A DNA stretch of 64,000 nucleotides from Bidens hawaiensis (GCA_021521415.1 JAIQDT010003833.1:216678-280677); one strand, 5' to 3'. Shown: positions 1 through 11,359, counted from the first letter of the stretch. The notes: a model not told the origin generated them from the sequence alone. Made by a program: numbers and translations.

Positions 1-631
1 ACGAACTTCGGTAGGAAAGGTTGGAGTTTTCCAATTCTTAATGGCTTCGATTTTGGCTGGGTCAACGTGGATACCCTTTTCATTTATTATGTGCCCTAAG
101 AACGGAATGTCATTCAACCAGAATTCGCACTTTGAGAACTTAGCATAAAGTTGTTCCTTCCTTAAGAGATCAAGGATGGAATGAAGACGTTTCTCGTGCT
201 CTGCTTTGGACTTGGAATAAATAAGAATATCGTCAATAAAGACAATTACGAATTTATCTGAGTAAGGTTTGCATACGCGGTTCATGAGGTCCATAAACAC
301 CGCGGGTGCATTGGTTAGACCGAAAAGCATAAACCTAAATTCGTAATGTCCATAACGAGTCCGAAAAGCGGTTTTGGGTATGCCATCTTCATGCATGCGT
401 ATTTGATGACAACTCGAACGAAGATCAATCTTTGAAAAGCATGAGGCTCCTTGGAGTTGATCGAAAAGGCGGTCGATACGAGGCAAAGGATAACGATTCT
501 TTATTGTTATCTTGTTGAGCTCGTGGTAATCGATGCACATACGAAAAGATCCATCTTTCTTCTTGACGAAAAGAACGGGTGCGCCCCCAAGGAGATGAAA
601 TAGGGAAACTGAACCCTTTGTCCGAAAGTTC
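1..631 (-). pseudogene. Element A pol: reverse transcriptase fragment
   Basis: The minus-strand translation gives the central reverse transcriptase core: [15 protein letters not shown] near 540-575, the [15 protein letters not shown] block near 400-450, [12 protein letters not shown] near 340-375, [11 protein letters not shown] near 285-320 and the catalytic [11 protein letters not shown] near 210-245, then the thumb region ([14 protein letters not shown]). The segment is damaged: a TAA ends the frame just after the protease-RT linker near 630, and an extra G in a run near 585 shifts the frame. The enzyme would copy element RNA into DNA inside cytoplasmic particles. The reading runs off the window, so RNase H and integrase are not visible. 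Confidence 0.85.
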
Positions 632-1327
632 TTAGAACTTATTAGACAATTCTTGCATCTCGGAGGGTGCAAGATGATAAGGGGCCCTAGCAATCGGGGT
701 TGCACCCGGAACGAGATCGATTCGAAATTCAACTTCACGAACAGGAGGAAGACCAGAAACATCCTCGGGAAACACCTCGGGATACTCGCGAACAACAGGA
801 ATGTCTTCAATTTTCCGTTCCTTCTTTTCCACCACATGAGCTACGAATGCCACATACTTCTTGCATAAGTACGTTTGGGCTTGGAAACAAGTAATAAGAT
901 TTAGGCTCGAGGGGGAAGGCCTTTCACCAGAGACACGAAGGATTTGACCATCAGCAAGTGGGATGCGAATGAACATCTCAAAGCAAACAATTTTAGCACG
1001 ATGAACGGATAACCAGTCCATGCCTACTATGATGTCAAAACTTCCCAATTGCATTGGAATGAGATTGATTGAAAACTTGTGGCCATTTAGATCTAACTTG
1101 TAATTTTGAATAACCGAGTCAATTGATACAGATTTAACATTAGTTACCTCAACAGAATACGAGTTTCTAAGCTTAGATCGGGGTTTAGCAAGCAAAGGTT
1201 CAAATTCAAAAGACACGAAGCGCATATCGGCACCGGTATCAAATAAAATAGATGCGAAGTGGTCATTTACGAGGAACGTACCATTCACCATGTCGTCGCT
1301 TTGCTGAGATTGATTGGCGTTAATCAT
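632..1327 (-). pseudogene. Element A pol: aspartic protease and start of reverse transcriptase
   Basis: An open stretch of 231 codons contains the retropepsin active site LFDTGADMRFVS (about residues 29-40), the flap-side block FDIIVGMDWLSVHRA (about 98-112) and the conserved linker [17 protein letters not shown] that leads into reverse transcriptase. A retropepsin of this kind cuts the Gag-Pol polyprotein. The ATG is probably not a start: in this class the protease is made as part of a gag-pol fusion, and the frame is simply open here. It ends at a TAA at the left boundary, so the polyprotein is interrupted. Confidence 0.85.
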
Positions 1328-1813
1328 GAAAGTACGCCCATGGGTATCTGGAGGATCTTAAGCAGCTTGAACGGTTTGACCACCTTGTGGTGCAGGAGCT
1401 AAATTGGCAGGGTGCGGCTGAACTTGAGCTTGGTTAGCCAACAATGATGGAACATGTGGCTGGTAAGCTTGCTGGGTTTGGTACGTCTGAACCTGGTACA
1501 GCGGAGTTGGAGCAAGCTGAAGTGAGTTCACATTTGCGAGTCGTGGACACGCGTTGCGAAAGTGGTTAGGGTCACCACAATTATAACAAGTTCGCATCCG
1601 GTTAATGGGTTGAACATACGGTGCAGGGCGGGGGTTAGGTTGAGCAAATCGTGTAGTTGCATTGGGCACAGCAGTGGTTTCACGGGAAATGGCACTAAGG
1701 TGACGAAACAGTTGCAACGATTGCATTGACGACAAACGGCATAGGCGGGATGGTGACGTTGACAATTGTTTCACAACGGATGGGGTCCGTTGTACGGTTT
1801 CTTAAATGGTGGT

Positions 1814-2325
1814 TGTTGGGACCCGTTGTATCAATCCAATAACAATAACAGATCTCATATATGTGAGTATATGATTAATAATAGATCTAGCTCATAATTA
1901 CTTTAGATTAAGTGTTGTATATGTATTATCAGTATATGTATATCAGTAATTCGTGTAATATTAGGGTGAAGATCGAGAGAGAATTCGGACAAGGTTTCGT
2001 TAATTAAACTCTCAAAACTTCTTCTTAAGCGTGAACAGTGTTCACGTATAAATAGAAGACGAACCTAGTTCGTTAACATCCCCTAACGAACTAGTGTTCG
2101 CTTCGTTACATACACTTAAATAACAAAACACCCCCTTATTCGTTAACATCCCCTAACGAATCAGGAGGGAATAAACTTAAGTCTTAGTTCGCTAACATCC
2201 CCTAGCGAACTAGACTTTACATTTAACGAAGTAGACAATACTTAAACTAATTATTACATTAAATATAAAACAAAAACCATTAACGATAATTACAAAGACT
2301 CAAGACGCAAAACCGTGCACTAACA
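1814..2325 (+). mobile_element. Solo LTR (512 bp), probably Ty1/copia type, nested in element A gag
   Basis: The ends are TGTTGGGACC and GTGCACTAACA (TG...CA), flanked by a perfect 5-bp target duplication GTGGT at 1809-1813 and 2326-2330. A TATAAATAG box at about 2048 supports + orientation, which places three stem-loops (2065-2212) downstream of the likely start site. No internal region or second LTR is present, so it is a recombination remnant. The Ty1/copia assignment rests only on the TGTT...AACA ends and is tentative. Confidence 0.85.
2065..2212 (+). repeat. Three stem-loops with constant loop ACATCCCC
   Basis: Three inverted repeats at 2065-2094, 2138-2161 and 2185-2212 share the loop ACATCCCC. 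Their arms are CTAGTTCGTTA/TAACGAACTAG, ATTCGTTA/TAACGAAT and TAGTTCGCTA/TAGCGAACTA. Between copies 1 and 3 a T-A pair becomes C-G on both arms, so pairing is kept while sequence changes. They lie downstream of the TATA-like box of the solo LTR and would be in its transcript. Confidence 0.8.
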
Positions 2326-3113
2326 GTGGTGCAAGGTTAGGTTGGGGTTGAGGGGCTGTTTGTTGGGTTAGTGCGTAGTTCTTGCGCTTCTTGTTGTGAT
2401 AGTTTGAGGAAGAGGCAGGCTTGGATGACTCAGGTTTGGATTCTTTGGGTTCAGAAGAAGGTTTTTCAACAGGTTTCTTTGAACCTTTCAATTTCAAGGT
2501 TCCGGCTTTAACATGATTATCGGTCAAGGGTGCAGCAAGATTGATCGCGTCTCCAAGTCCCTTAGGAGAACTACTCAAGACTATATCTTGGATTTTTCTC
2601 GCTAATCCCCTAATGTACTTCTCGATGGCACTCGAGGATGGAGAACTCGGTCTCCAAATTCATGAGCTCATTTGGAGGGCATAATTTTTTAGTCATCAAA
2701 TCCTTCAATTCTTTCCACGGCGAAGCCATGGCATTTTCGGCACCTCGGGTTGACTTTTCCTTAACCCACCAGGTAAGTGCCCCTTTTGCAAAGACACTTG
2801 AGGCAAAACGGGTTTGCTTGTCATCATGACATTCAATGTGGAGAAATATGCTTTCCACTTTTTCGTACCACTGAAGTAGGGCAGTGGCACCCTGAGTCCC
2901 ATCAAACTCTGGGGGTTTGGAACTAGTGAAATTCTTAAATGAATAGTGAGATGCTTTAGGCTCGAATGAGTTGGGGTTGACGCTAGCAGTGAGGTTTCGA
3001 TGGATTTGGGTCATCATATTGGGAAGGATTGCGGTGAGTTGCTTAGTGATCTGGGCAGTCAACTTGCGACTCGAGGTTCCAGAAGAACGACGCTTAAAGT
3101 GACGGGAGGCCAT

Positions 3114-3826
3114 TCTGCGAACAGTGATAATGAAAATCGTGAAACTCGGAATAGGGTATAAAAATTAAAGTTTGCTTAAAAATAAATAAATAAATAAAAA
3201 TCATAATAAAGATAATAAACATTGAGGGTCGGAGTCGCACGTCACATGAACCGTCATGACTTGCATGACATCCTTACGAGTGTAACCATATTTTGTTCAC
3301 AAAAAGAACACGGTCACGTTGAAAACTTAAAGTTGAGATTCATATGGCGTTGAAGATGGTATGCTTTGGCCTAATAGGTTTCACGCCCTTTCCGAACTCT
3401 CCAGGTAAGCAACCGGGTCCCGTGTCTGATTGGGATTTATACGCATTGCTTATCCTTAGGTTTCAATAACCTTGGTGTCAAGAGTTCGGAAAACAAGCAC
3501 GTCCCCCTTACAGTTACTACATACCCGCCACATAGAACCATCTTTAAGAAGATGAAATATCGGAAAATCAAAAAAAAAATAAAATCGATTATTAAAAATG
3601 ATTGAAAATCTTTGTTTTGAGGCATAAGCCTTGGACTTGTGTGTGCTTTGTGTACATGAGGCGTAAATGAATTGAAAATAAAATATTAAGCAAGTGCATT
3701 GAACAAACACATAAGGTCCACATAATTTTCTAATCATGCAACCTAAACAATTAAGCAAATAAACTATAACTAACTAGAACACTACGTCTAATGTCCTATC
3801 TTATAGTCATGGCTCTTATACAAATT
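3114..3826 (-). other. Element A leader with degenerate primer binding site
   Basis: This is non-coding leader between the 5' LTR and gag. A primer-site relative, TTGTATAAGAGCCATG on the minus strand (about 3809-3824), abuts the LTR and differs from the initiator-Met tRNA complement at about two bases. The segment 3357-3535 is clearly homologous to the leader of element B (29,017-29,215), which marks a conserved untranslated block. No ORF here is supported. Confidence 0.7.
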
Positions 3827-6053
3827 TGTAACACCCCGGCTTAAGCGAAAACGCCCGAGTGTGACGTAAAGATTGCCCAAAATACATGTGACACTATTAA
3901 GTGACAATATTATCATTAATTCATTCAAATCTTAAGTACACAAGTTGTTCAAATAAACAATTACAAAGGAAAGAAATAAAACAAACATCAACTTTGTTTA
4001 TTAGTTAAGTAACCTAAATTCTAGTGTCTTCATCCATGTCATCCTCTAATAATGGTACCTGTAACATATGTATAAAATAATATCAACTAACTTAATAGTT
4101 GGTGAGTTCACACAGTTTGATATAAATACATAAAAACTATACAATTCCATGAGACAAGTGTAATAATCGCGCAAGTAAGTTCCTTTCCAGTTGGGGTTGT
4201 GCACCAACGTACTCGGATAATGAGGCCCTTTTCAACTCATAACAACAAGGTCTTGAGCGCAAAAGGGGGGCGCATGATCATACTTATTGAGGAAACCATG
4301 AGCAAGTAAGTTCGAGCAAGTAATCAAGAAAACACACAAGTCCATGTAATGAATTGTAGTTTGTAAAAAAATAGTAATTACTTGAGTTTATAAGATACAT
4401 ATGCTACCCCCAAAAATAATAAAAGAGTAAAAAAAAGGGGTGTGAGAAACTCACCTTTGAACTTGAAGTTAACATAGAAAGAAAAACCAAAAGCGCGTTA
4501 AATGAAACCGAACGATTGAATATCGCGAGCTAAAATAAGAAATACGAGAATTACTAACTAAATTACGGGATTATATAGTTGGTTTTATTGTTTATATATA
4601 TTTTATTATTAAAATATATACTTTTATTAATTTAAGATATTTTAAATTTAACCTTAACGAAAATTCGACGGTTTATTATTATATGTTTCTTTAACTACGA
4701 GATTAATACCAACTTTAAATGTTATAATGTTTATGAAATTTTGGTGTTAACGGTATATATTATGTTTTGAAAAAACGAATATGTTAACAAATTATAACGT
4801 TTACGACGAGGATATATATATTTAATTTACGGGTTTTAACGAGCGTTGTCGGGTTTTGAAAGTTTGGTTTTTAAATGAAAAAGCTAAAAATAATTTTTAA
4901 AATCTTTATTTGTCTTAAATGTATTTTACTTGATTTATAAGAATTTATAAGAATCTATATATAGTTTATTATATTACTAAAAATGGTTTTTATAAAAAAT
5001 AACAAAGACATGTAGTGACCAGATTTGAACCCGGGTCTTCATGACCAAAACAACCAGCCTCAACCACTGGGCCAGTTCAATAGTTTGTTAAAAAAATAGA
5101 AAAAGAAATATATATATTTATAGTCATATTCATCTTCTTCCCCAAAACTCTAGAATTTCAAATTGATTAATCAGTTCCATGTTTGATCAAAATAGTTTAG
5201 GGGTTTTGTTTTGTGGCTTAAAATGATTGAAAACCATATATTATTTACCTCTATTGGTGTCGGAAAGGTGGTGAACTGAGTTTGGCCGGAGACGGATCTT
5301 GGACGAAAAATTACTAGATTTTAAAGAATGTTTTTGTGTAAAGTGATGTTGTGAACAAGTTTAGACTATGGTTAGGGTCCTATTTATACTAGAACTAGGA
5401 GTGTAGGACGAGTAATTGGCTGTTTAATGATTTTGACCAGAATCCGGCGGTTACCCGGTTTATAATTCGTCATTTAGGTTGTTATTATATGTTAATTAAG
5501 TTGATTAATGATTATAATTATTGGAGAAACATATTGATATAATTTTCTTGGTCAAAGAACGAGATTTACGGCCTAATTCAGGTCGCCGAAATTTGTTTCG
5601 GTCGCCGGCAGGAAAAACGAATTAAAGGGGACGGGATGGGCTGGTGGGGTTGGGTAGATTTTAATATTATTATTATTATATTATATTTTAAATATATTTA
5701 CACCTATAACCCCTAGACTTTATAAGTATATATATGAATTAATTTAAAACTTTATTTACACAATGAACCTTGAACTTTCAAATGCTATATAAACTTGATA
5801 TAATTTTGCATCTTTGGATTATTTGTTTATTATACCGCATAGTTTGGAGATTAATTATTTTATTAACTTTAAATCTCGGAGTTTCGTTATGTGAACTGAA
5901 TGAATATAAAAATGAACGAATAATAACTATAAGTCGTCATAATTAATATTAAATGATAAACGACAAATAAGAATACATTGAAACGACACAACGGGTCAGT
6001 TTAATGAAAACAAATACAAATATAAATACGAATAAAAATAGACAAATGTCACA
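3827..6053 (-). repeat. Element A 5' LTR (2,227 bp)
   Basis: In plus coordinates it starts TGTAACACCCCGG and ends ATGTCACA. Element D's protease-region coding sequence begins immediately after. It contains a tRNA-like segment (5011-5080). The remainder is AT-rich with no ORF. The partner LTR is outside the window, so age cannot be judged. Confidence 0.8.
5011..5080 (-). promoter_or_regulatory. tRNA-like A box/B box pair inside element A LTR
   Basis: On the minus strand, the element's sense strand, there is TGGCCCAGTGG (5074-5064), matching the Pol III A box, and GGGTTCAAATC (5032-5022), matching the B box. Their spacing is close to that in a tRNA. The flanks do not pair as an acceptor stem, so it is tRNA-derived or SINE-like, not a tRNA gene. 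Activity is not shown. Confidence 0.6.
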
Positions 6054-6059
6054 GTAACC

Positions 6060-8188
6060 AATAAGAAAAACGGAGTCTGAATGTTATACCCCTTGGGGAG
6101 TAGTAAGAATAGACGGTGATCAAGTTGAGGCCAAGAACTATTATTCTTCATCAATGAATCCGACAGCCAAACAAACTATAGCATAGCAACCACAGCAACA
6201 TCCTAGGGACGTACTGGAAGCTCGGGAGAAAGACATTAAAGAAGTACCCTTGAACCCCGAGGATCCAGATTTAAAGGTGTACCTAGGATCCAGTATCCCC
6301 ATTAAAATCGAGGAGGATTTGATATCCTTCTTAGGGCGAAGAATATCTACCTTTGCCTTTAAACATTCAGACATGACAGGTATTTCAAAGGAGGCAATCA
6401 CTCATAAATTAGGCCTTGATTTATCTATAAAACCCGTCCATCAGAAGCGAAGAAAATTCGCTCCTGAAAGGAACAAGATCATACAAGAAGAAGTTGAAAA
6501 ACTTCTTAAGGCCGGTATGATCAGAGAGGTTAAATATCCTCGATGGTTGGCTAATGTGGTTGTTGTTTCAAAAAAGAATGGAAAGTGGAGGGTGTGTGTC
6601 AATTTCACATATTTAAACAAGGCATGCCCCAAGGATCCTTTCCCATTACCACATATAGACTCCATGGTGGATGCAACGGCAGGACATGAGATGCTTACCT
6701 TTGTGGATGCTTCCTCTGGATTTCAACAAATTCAATGGAACCATCTGATCAAGAGGATACGGCATTCATGACTCCTACCGGCATATATTGTTATATTGTT
6801 ATGACATTTGGACTAAGAAATGCAGGGGCAACATATCAAGACTGGTCAACATGATGTTTAAGGATCAGTTAGGCAAGACTATGGAAGTCTATATAGACGA
6901 CATGGTGGTGAAGTCAAAGAAGGCTGAGGATCACCTCAGGGATCTTGAAGAAGCATTCAATATCCTTGACCAGTATAACATGAAACTGAATCCGTCAAAA
7001 TGTCACTTTGGTGTTAAGGCTGGAAAGTTTCTGGGATACATGGTGACTAAAAGAGGAATTGAAGCAAGCCCAGAGCAGATTGAAGCCATCATCAACCTGA
7101 AGTCGCCTTCAAATGCCAAAGATGTCCAAAGGCTCACAGGAAGAATAGTCGCTCTTAACAGGTTCTTCTTAAGATCCTCCGAGAAATGCAAGGATTTCTA
7201 TGACATCCTTAGGAAGAATAAGAAGTTTGAGTGGACTGAGAAGCATGAGGCTGCACTCAAAACCTTGAAAGATTACTTATCCTCAGCTCCATATCTGATG
7301 AAGCCTGTGGATGGAGAATCCTTATATCTACACCTAGCTGTTTCAGGAAATGCTGTAAGTGCTGTTCTTGTGAAGGATCATGAAGGTGAACAACATCCCG
7401 TTTATTATGTAAGTAAAAGTCTTTTAGATGCAGAAGCCAGGTATTCTCATTTAGAAAAATTAATTCTTGCACTTATTATGACTTCTACTAAATTGAGACA
7501 TTACTTTGAGACTCATACTATTATTTTAAGAACTAATTATCCTTTTAAGAATGTCCTTAGAAAGCCAGATTTATCAGGTAGAATGGCCAAGTGGGTTGTG
7601 AAACTGAGTGCATATGATATTCAGTACGAGCCAAGAACAACCATCAAGTCTCAAGCACTCACAGACTTTGTGGCTGATTTCAGTAGCGACATGCAGAAAG
7701 AAGCTGACTTGGAGGTCCAACAACTAGAAGAGACCAAGGATCCTTGGATACTCTTCACTGATAGAGCTTCCAATGTAAGAGGAACAGGATTAGGGATCCT
7801 ACTGAAATCGCCACAGGGGGACATATTACCCCAATCCATAGCCTGTGAGTTTCAAGCAACAAACAATGAAGCAGAGTATGAAGCTCTGATCGCAGGTTTG
7901 CAATTGACTAAGTGCATGAGGATCAGGTATCTTCAAGTATATATAGATTCTTTATTAATAGCTAACCACTTTAACGGATCATATGTTGTTAAAGGTGAGA
8001 AACTAATCAAATATCTAGATGTTGTGAAGGAATTAGCAAGATCCTTCGAATTTTTTAGTATTATACAAGTACCAAGGGAAGAAAACGCTGGGGCAGATGC
8101 CTTAGCAAATTTAGCCTCATCTTTGAAAATCCCAGAAAACACTAAATTCCCAATAATTCATATACTCTCTCCAGCAATAGGAGAATAA
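6060..8188 (+). pseudogene. Element D pol: protease end, reverse transcriptase, RNase H and TAT-specific second RNase H
   Basis: Coding similarity runs from about 6060, through the linker (EVPLNPEDPDLKVYLG) at 6240, to RT: SKKNGKWRVCVNF at 6570, FVDASSGF near 6700 and YIDDMVVKSKK at 6892. RNase H follows near 7300-7650 (LYLHLAVSGNAVSAVL, degenerate). A further type I RNase H lies at about 7740-8110 (LFTDRASN, NNEAEYEALIAGL, DADALA-like end), the hallmark of TAT elements. In the second RNase H the usual TDGASN block reads TDRASN. Frameshifts occur near 6741 and 6838, and the frame ends at TAA 8186-8188, so no enzyme is made. The ATGs near 6250 and 6788 are internal, not true starts. Confidence 0.88.
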
Positions 8189-9514
8189 GAATTTGGGGAG
8201 ATAACAACTGATAAATAAATCGTACTTTGGGATCCATTATCCTCGAATAATCGAGAATCATGGATCCACCCAATCAAGAAATACATTCAAACTAGAGAGA
8301 TTCCAACCACTAAGAATCCCAAATCCTTCAAACTCAAGGTATCACAATACATTTTATTAGATGACATGCTATACAGGAAGTCTCTTGCAGGTCCATACTT
8401 GAGGTGCATCGAGGATCCTGAAATCCAAGAGGTGCTCAAAGATTTTCATGAAGGTGATTGTGGCAATCACACCGGAGGTAGGGCCCTGTTTTCTAGAATG
8501 TTGAGAACAGGTTATTATTGGCCCACTATGAAAAGAGATGCAACGGAATACTCCAAGAAGTGTGATGCTTGCCAAAGGCATGCAAACATCCTTCACCAAC
8601 TAGCAGAACCTATGCATCATATATCCTCTTCATGACCCTTCATGAAATGGGGAATGGATATTGTAGGCAAGTTACCAAAGGCACCGGGTGTAAAAGTCTT
8701 TATGCTTGCAATGACAGACTACTTCTCCAAATGGATTGAAGCAGAAGAATTCGTGCAAGTCCGAGAAAGGGAAGTTATATCTTTTATTAAAAGGAATATT
8801 ATAACTAGATTTGGTATTCCTTCTGAGATTATTTGTGATAATGGTTCCAAATTTATTGGGAAAAGAACAACTGACTTTTGTGACAGCTGGGGCATAAAGA
8901 TGATTACCTCAACTCCAGTGCATCCTCAAGCTAATGGCCAGGAAGAGTCAAGTAATAAAATCATCATCAACAATCTGAAGAAGAAGTTAGGAGCCAAGAA
9001 GGGTAAATGGGCTGAAGAGCTACCATATGTTCTTTGGGTCGACAGAACAACACCAAAAAATGCAACGGGCCAAACACCCTTTTCATTGGTGTTTGGATCA
9101 GAAGCAGTAATCACTAAAGAGATGGTGGTTCCTATAGCAAGAATAAGTATCCGTGATCCTGAGGTCAATGAAGAAATCCTTCTTGAAGACTTGTATACTG
9201 TTGAAGAACTCAGGGACCTAGCCAAGATCAGAATGGCAGCATATCAACAAAGGGTAGCTGGGGCATACAACAAGAATATTAGGATCAGAAGATTTCAAGA
9301 AGGAGATTTAGTTTTGAGGAAAGCCTTCCAAAACACGACTAATCCGGCTGATGGGAAGATAGCACCCAAATGGGAAGGTCCTTATCTGATTGAGTCGGGG
9401 GTAGGAAAGGGGGCATATCATTTTCTCACTATGAAAGGCAACAGATTTCCAAGAGCATGGAATGCTATCCACCTCAAGAAGTACTTTTTCTTATCAGGAT
9501 CAAGTATCCTGTGA
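8189..9514 (+). pseudogene. Element D integrase
   Basis: It continues in the same frame as the upstream pol but is interrupted by TAA at 8216-8218 and TGA at 8633-8635. The zinc-binding HHCC domain is visible (HEGDCGNH, then CDACQRH). The catalytic core keeps its three acidic positions: GMDIVGKLP at 8648, ICDNGSKF at 8830 and the glutamate in ANGQEESSNK at 8930. The C-terminal part ends with a GPY-like block (KWEGPYLI near 9370) and stops at 9512-9514. No chromodomain follows, as expected for TAT. The family inserts element DNA into the chromosome; this copy is inactive. Confidence 0.87.
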
Positions 9515-9899
9515 GGATCAATTATCCTTAGAGGATCAAGGATCCCCAAAATTGTTTTAAGTAACAATGCAGGATATTAGTAAGATATGTAATGATCAAG
9601 AGGTTGGCCACCTCTCCTTTACATTCAATGTACTTTACTATTTCCCTTGGCCTAGCCCACGATTGGATATGACCCCCGATGGTCATATCCTCTAAAGTTT
9701 AAAGGTTTTCACATTTCTTATGAATTAGAGTTTCTACATTCTCACCTGTAGCGCACGCTATCCAACGTATAGTCTGGGGCAGCGGGATTAGTACACGCTT
9801 AGTGGCTGATAATTTCGTTATCTTCGGCTATATGGAGGATCCTACGATTTATGATAGACGTACAATACCACCGGTTTATAATGTTTTCACGTTATCTCA

Positions 9900-10090
9900 C
9901 GTTTGGGCTAAATCCCGGTTTGGGCGAGTCCCCAGTTAACATCCGTATCTTGGGTGTGTCCCCGGTTTTTGGGCTTGTCCCCACACGGGCTTGTCCCCAG
10001 TACACGGACTTGTCCCCAGTTGCACGGACTTGTCCCCAGTTGCACGGGCTTGTCCCCAGTTTAATGGGTTTAATCCCAGTTAACATTATA
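9900..10090 (+). repeat. Minisatellite of about 20-bp units (CTTGTCCCCAGT)
   Basis: About eight imperfect units contain (G/A)CTTGTCCCCAGT followed by TGCACGG or similar, for example near 9970-10,065. Outer units are more diverged (CGAGTCCCCAGTTAAC, TTAATCCCAGTTAAC). It is confined to the element D spacer. Confidence 0.75.
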
Positions 10091-10330
10091 AGTTGTTTGC
10101 AACAGATTTTCTAGGTTCATCACGAAGACAAAGTCCTATGGATTCAAAATCCTTAGATTACTTCTTCAATAATCATCGAAGGTTCTATACTTGTGGTAAC
10201 TTAGGTCTACATAGACCTTACGGTATAATTTCTGTTAATAGATTTACATTATCTTAGTTAGAATGATTTTAAACATTTTTGGATTATCCCTTTCAGGATA
10301 TTTTAGTCTAAAGATTTTTATCAATTTTTA

Positions 10331-10435
10331 AGGATATTTTATCCTGCAGTTTATTTTTAAGAATACTCTATTCTAAAAATTTTCATTATTTTGAGGATAT
10401 TCTATCTTAAGTATTTTTCCAGGATATTTTATCCT
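10331..10435 (+). repeat. Cluster of 15-bp palindromes of the AGGATA/TATCCT type
   Basis: Copies at 10,331-10,345 and 10,421-10,435 read AGGATA-TTT-TATCCT. The copy at 10,360-10,374 reads AGAATA-CTC-TATTCT, with both arms changed together. The copy at 10,394-10,408 is AGGATA-TTC-TATCTT. Spacing is 27-34 bp. Confidence 0.7.
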
Positions 10436-10864
10436 AAAAATTTTTGCTTAAGACTATTGGTTAAAATATTCAACTAGACTAAATCTATATCAAACAACCT
10501 TTAAAAATAACAAGTAACAAACAGATAGTTAAAAGTTTTATATTATTTAATGTAAGTCACTTGGACTTATCCAAAATCCTTAACCCGGATTTCACCATGC
10601 AAAAGATGGACCATCCACCCGGGTTAAGTGAGTAGTACTAATTGTTCATAAGTGCAGGAAAATAAAGAACAGGGGCACCAAAGGTTTCATCCCCACAAAC
10701 AGAGAATCTATCCACCTTCGATACCCCTGAGAATTGTCTAGAGGATCAGTGATCCTTAATCCTACTTACTACTGTCTACTACAAACCATAACCATTGTTC
10801 ATCAAAAACATCAGCATAAAAAAATTGGGCACGGGCCTTGTCTTCTTTATCCTTCATCGCCCAA

Positions 10865-11286
10865 CTAAGCTGCATCTTCACCATCCGCAGCACCTACTTC
10901 TTCACCGGTCTCAGCCACATCCTTGACTCCGCTCGTCCCATCAACATTCTCCTCAGCCATCTCCACATCCTCATCCCACCAAGAGCCGCCAAGGTAGTCT
11001 TCCACTTCTGCACGTTCCAGGTTGCCTTATAAAAAGCAGGATCACCGGCCTCCATCACCATTTTAATCCGTGCTTGTAGCACTGACCTGGCCGCCCACAT
11101 CTTGGCCTCATCCGTTGCCTACTTGACTTCCTCTTGGCGCTGGGCATCTGCTGTGGATATATGATCCTCGAGCTGCCTCTTGAGTTGGGCTGTTGTCCTT
11201 GTTGACCACCGTGTTCCCCAACCCGACAACTTGTCACTCATTTGGCTCGCAATCTTTTCATAATGCTCCTTAAAAGCATTCACAGC
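10865..11286 (-). pseudogene. Element D antisense gene, exon 4
   Basis: On the minus strand the sequence GGTTGCAG at 11,287 is a good splice acceptor, and the exon begins AVNAFKEHYEKIASQMSDKLSG. It continues through a charged, probably coiled-coil region (TADAQRQEEVK, ATDEAKMWAARSVLQARIKMVMEAGDPAFYKATW) to an acidic tail ending in TAG at 10,865-10,867. A TAG at 11,119-11,121 and a frame break near 11,210 disable it. Exons 1-3 lie 20 kb away at 31,468-32,557 because element B landed in the intron. The product is the extra protein of TAT elements, of unproven function; plant genomes usually label it as a putative gypsy-type transposase. Confidence 0.75.
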
Positions 11287-11359
11287 CTGCAACCGACCAT
11301 TTAGTAAGGATTAGAAGGATATTGGATCCTTAAATTCAACATAGCAGGATACAGGAATC

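Larger units (their letters stand above)
1358..3113 (-). pseudogene. Element A gag, split by a solo LTR
   Basis: Gag starts at 3113 (MASRHFKRRSSG). The capsid part runs to about 2610, with the retrotransposon gag signature (PPEFDGTQGATALLQWYEK, ALTWW, WKELKDLMTKK). Compared with element B's gag, roughly 25-30 residues of the capsid domain are missing near 2579-2610, where the frame also breaks. The nucleocapsid part (1358-1774) has the zinc knuckle CYNCGDPNHFRNAC; the preceding knuckle is degraded and out of frame. Between the two parts lies the solo LTR at 1814-2325. Removing it with one copy of its GTGGT duplication rejoins the proline-rich linker in frame, so the LTR arrived after gag was formed. 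Gag proteins of this family build the cytoplasmic particle. Confidence 0.85.
1..6053 (-). mobile_element. Element A: Ty3/gypsy chromovirus-like retrotransposon, 5' two-thirds, truncated by window start
   Basis: Reading on the minus strand the order is 5' LTR (6053-3827), degenerate tRNA-Met primer site, leader, gag, protease, reverse transcriptase; the rest of pol and the 3' LTR lie beyond base 1. The protein motifs (CCHC knuckle, DTGA protease, [11 protein letters not shown] reverse transcriptase) are those of chromoviruses, probably Tekay-like. It sits in the protease region of TAT element D: coding sequence of D resumes right after the LTR end at 6053. The expected target duplication partner of GTAAC (6054-6058) lies outside the window. 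Coding regions are broken, so the copy is dead. Its leader and gag resemble those of element B, so A and B belong to related families. Confidence 0.85.
9515..10864 (+). other. Element D spacer between pol and antisense gene
   Basis: There is no supported coding sequence. It holds repeated AGGATC words, a short minisatellite (9900-10,090), a palindrome cluster (10,331-10,435) and a 10-bp inverted repeat CTTAACCCGG/CCGGGTTAAG around 10,578-10,628. Short ORFs across 9,850-10,110 are produced by the minisatellite. Confidence 0.6.
6054..11359 (+). mobile_element. Element D, first segment: TAT-type Ty3/gypsy retrotransposon (pol, spacer, antisense gene 3' exon)
   Basis: This is the oldest layer of the stack. 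The + strand carries end of protease, RT, RNase H, an extra RNase H and integrase (6060-9514), followed by a repeat-rich spacer and the last exon of an antisense gene. Pol before a spacer with an antisense ORF ahead of the 3' LTR is the known layout of TAT elements (Retand, Grande and Ogre relatives). The element resumes at 31,459 after the insertion of B. Its gag and 5' LTR would lie left of element A, outside the window. The word AGGATC/GGATCC recurs throughout D and helps to mark its boundaries. Confidence 0.85.

Noticed and set aside
6054..6140. Possible separate gene between element A LTR and element D pol
   Set aside because: It reads as the end of D's protease region, continuous with the downstream pol frame.
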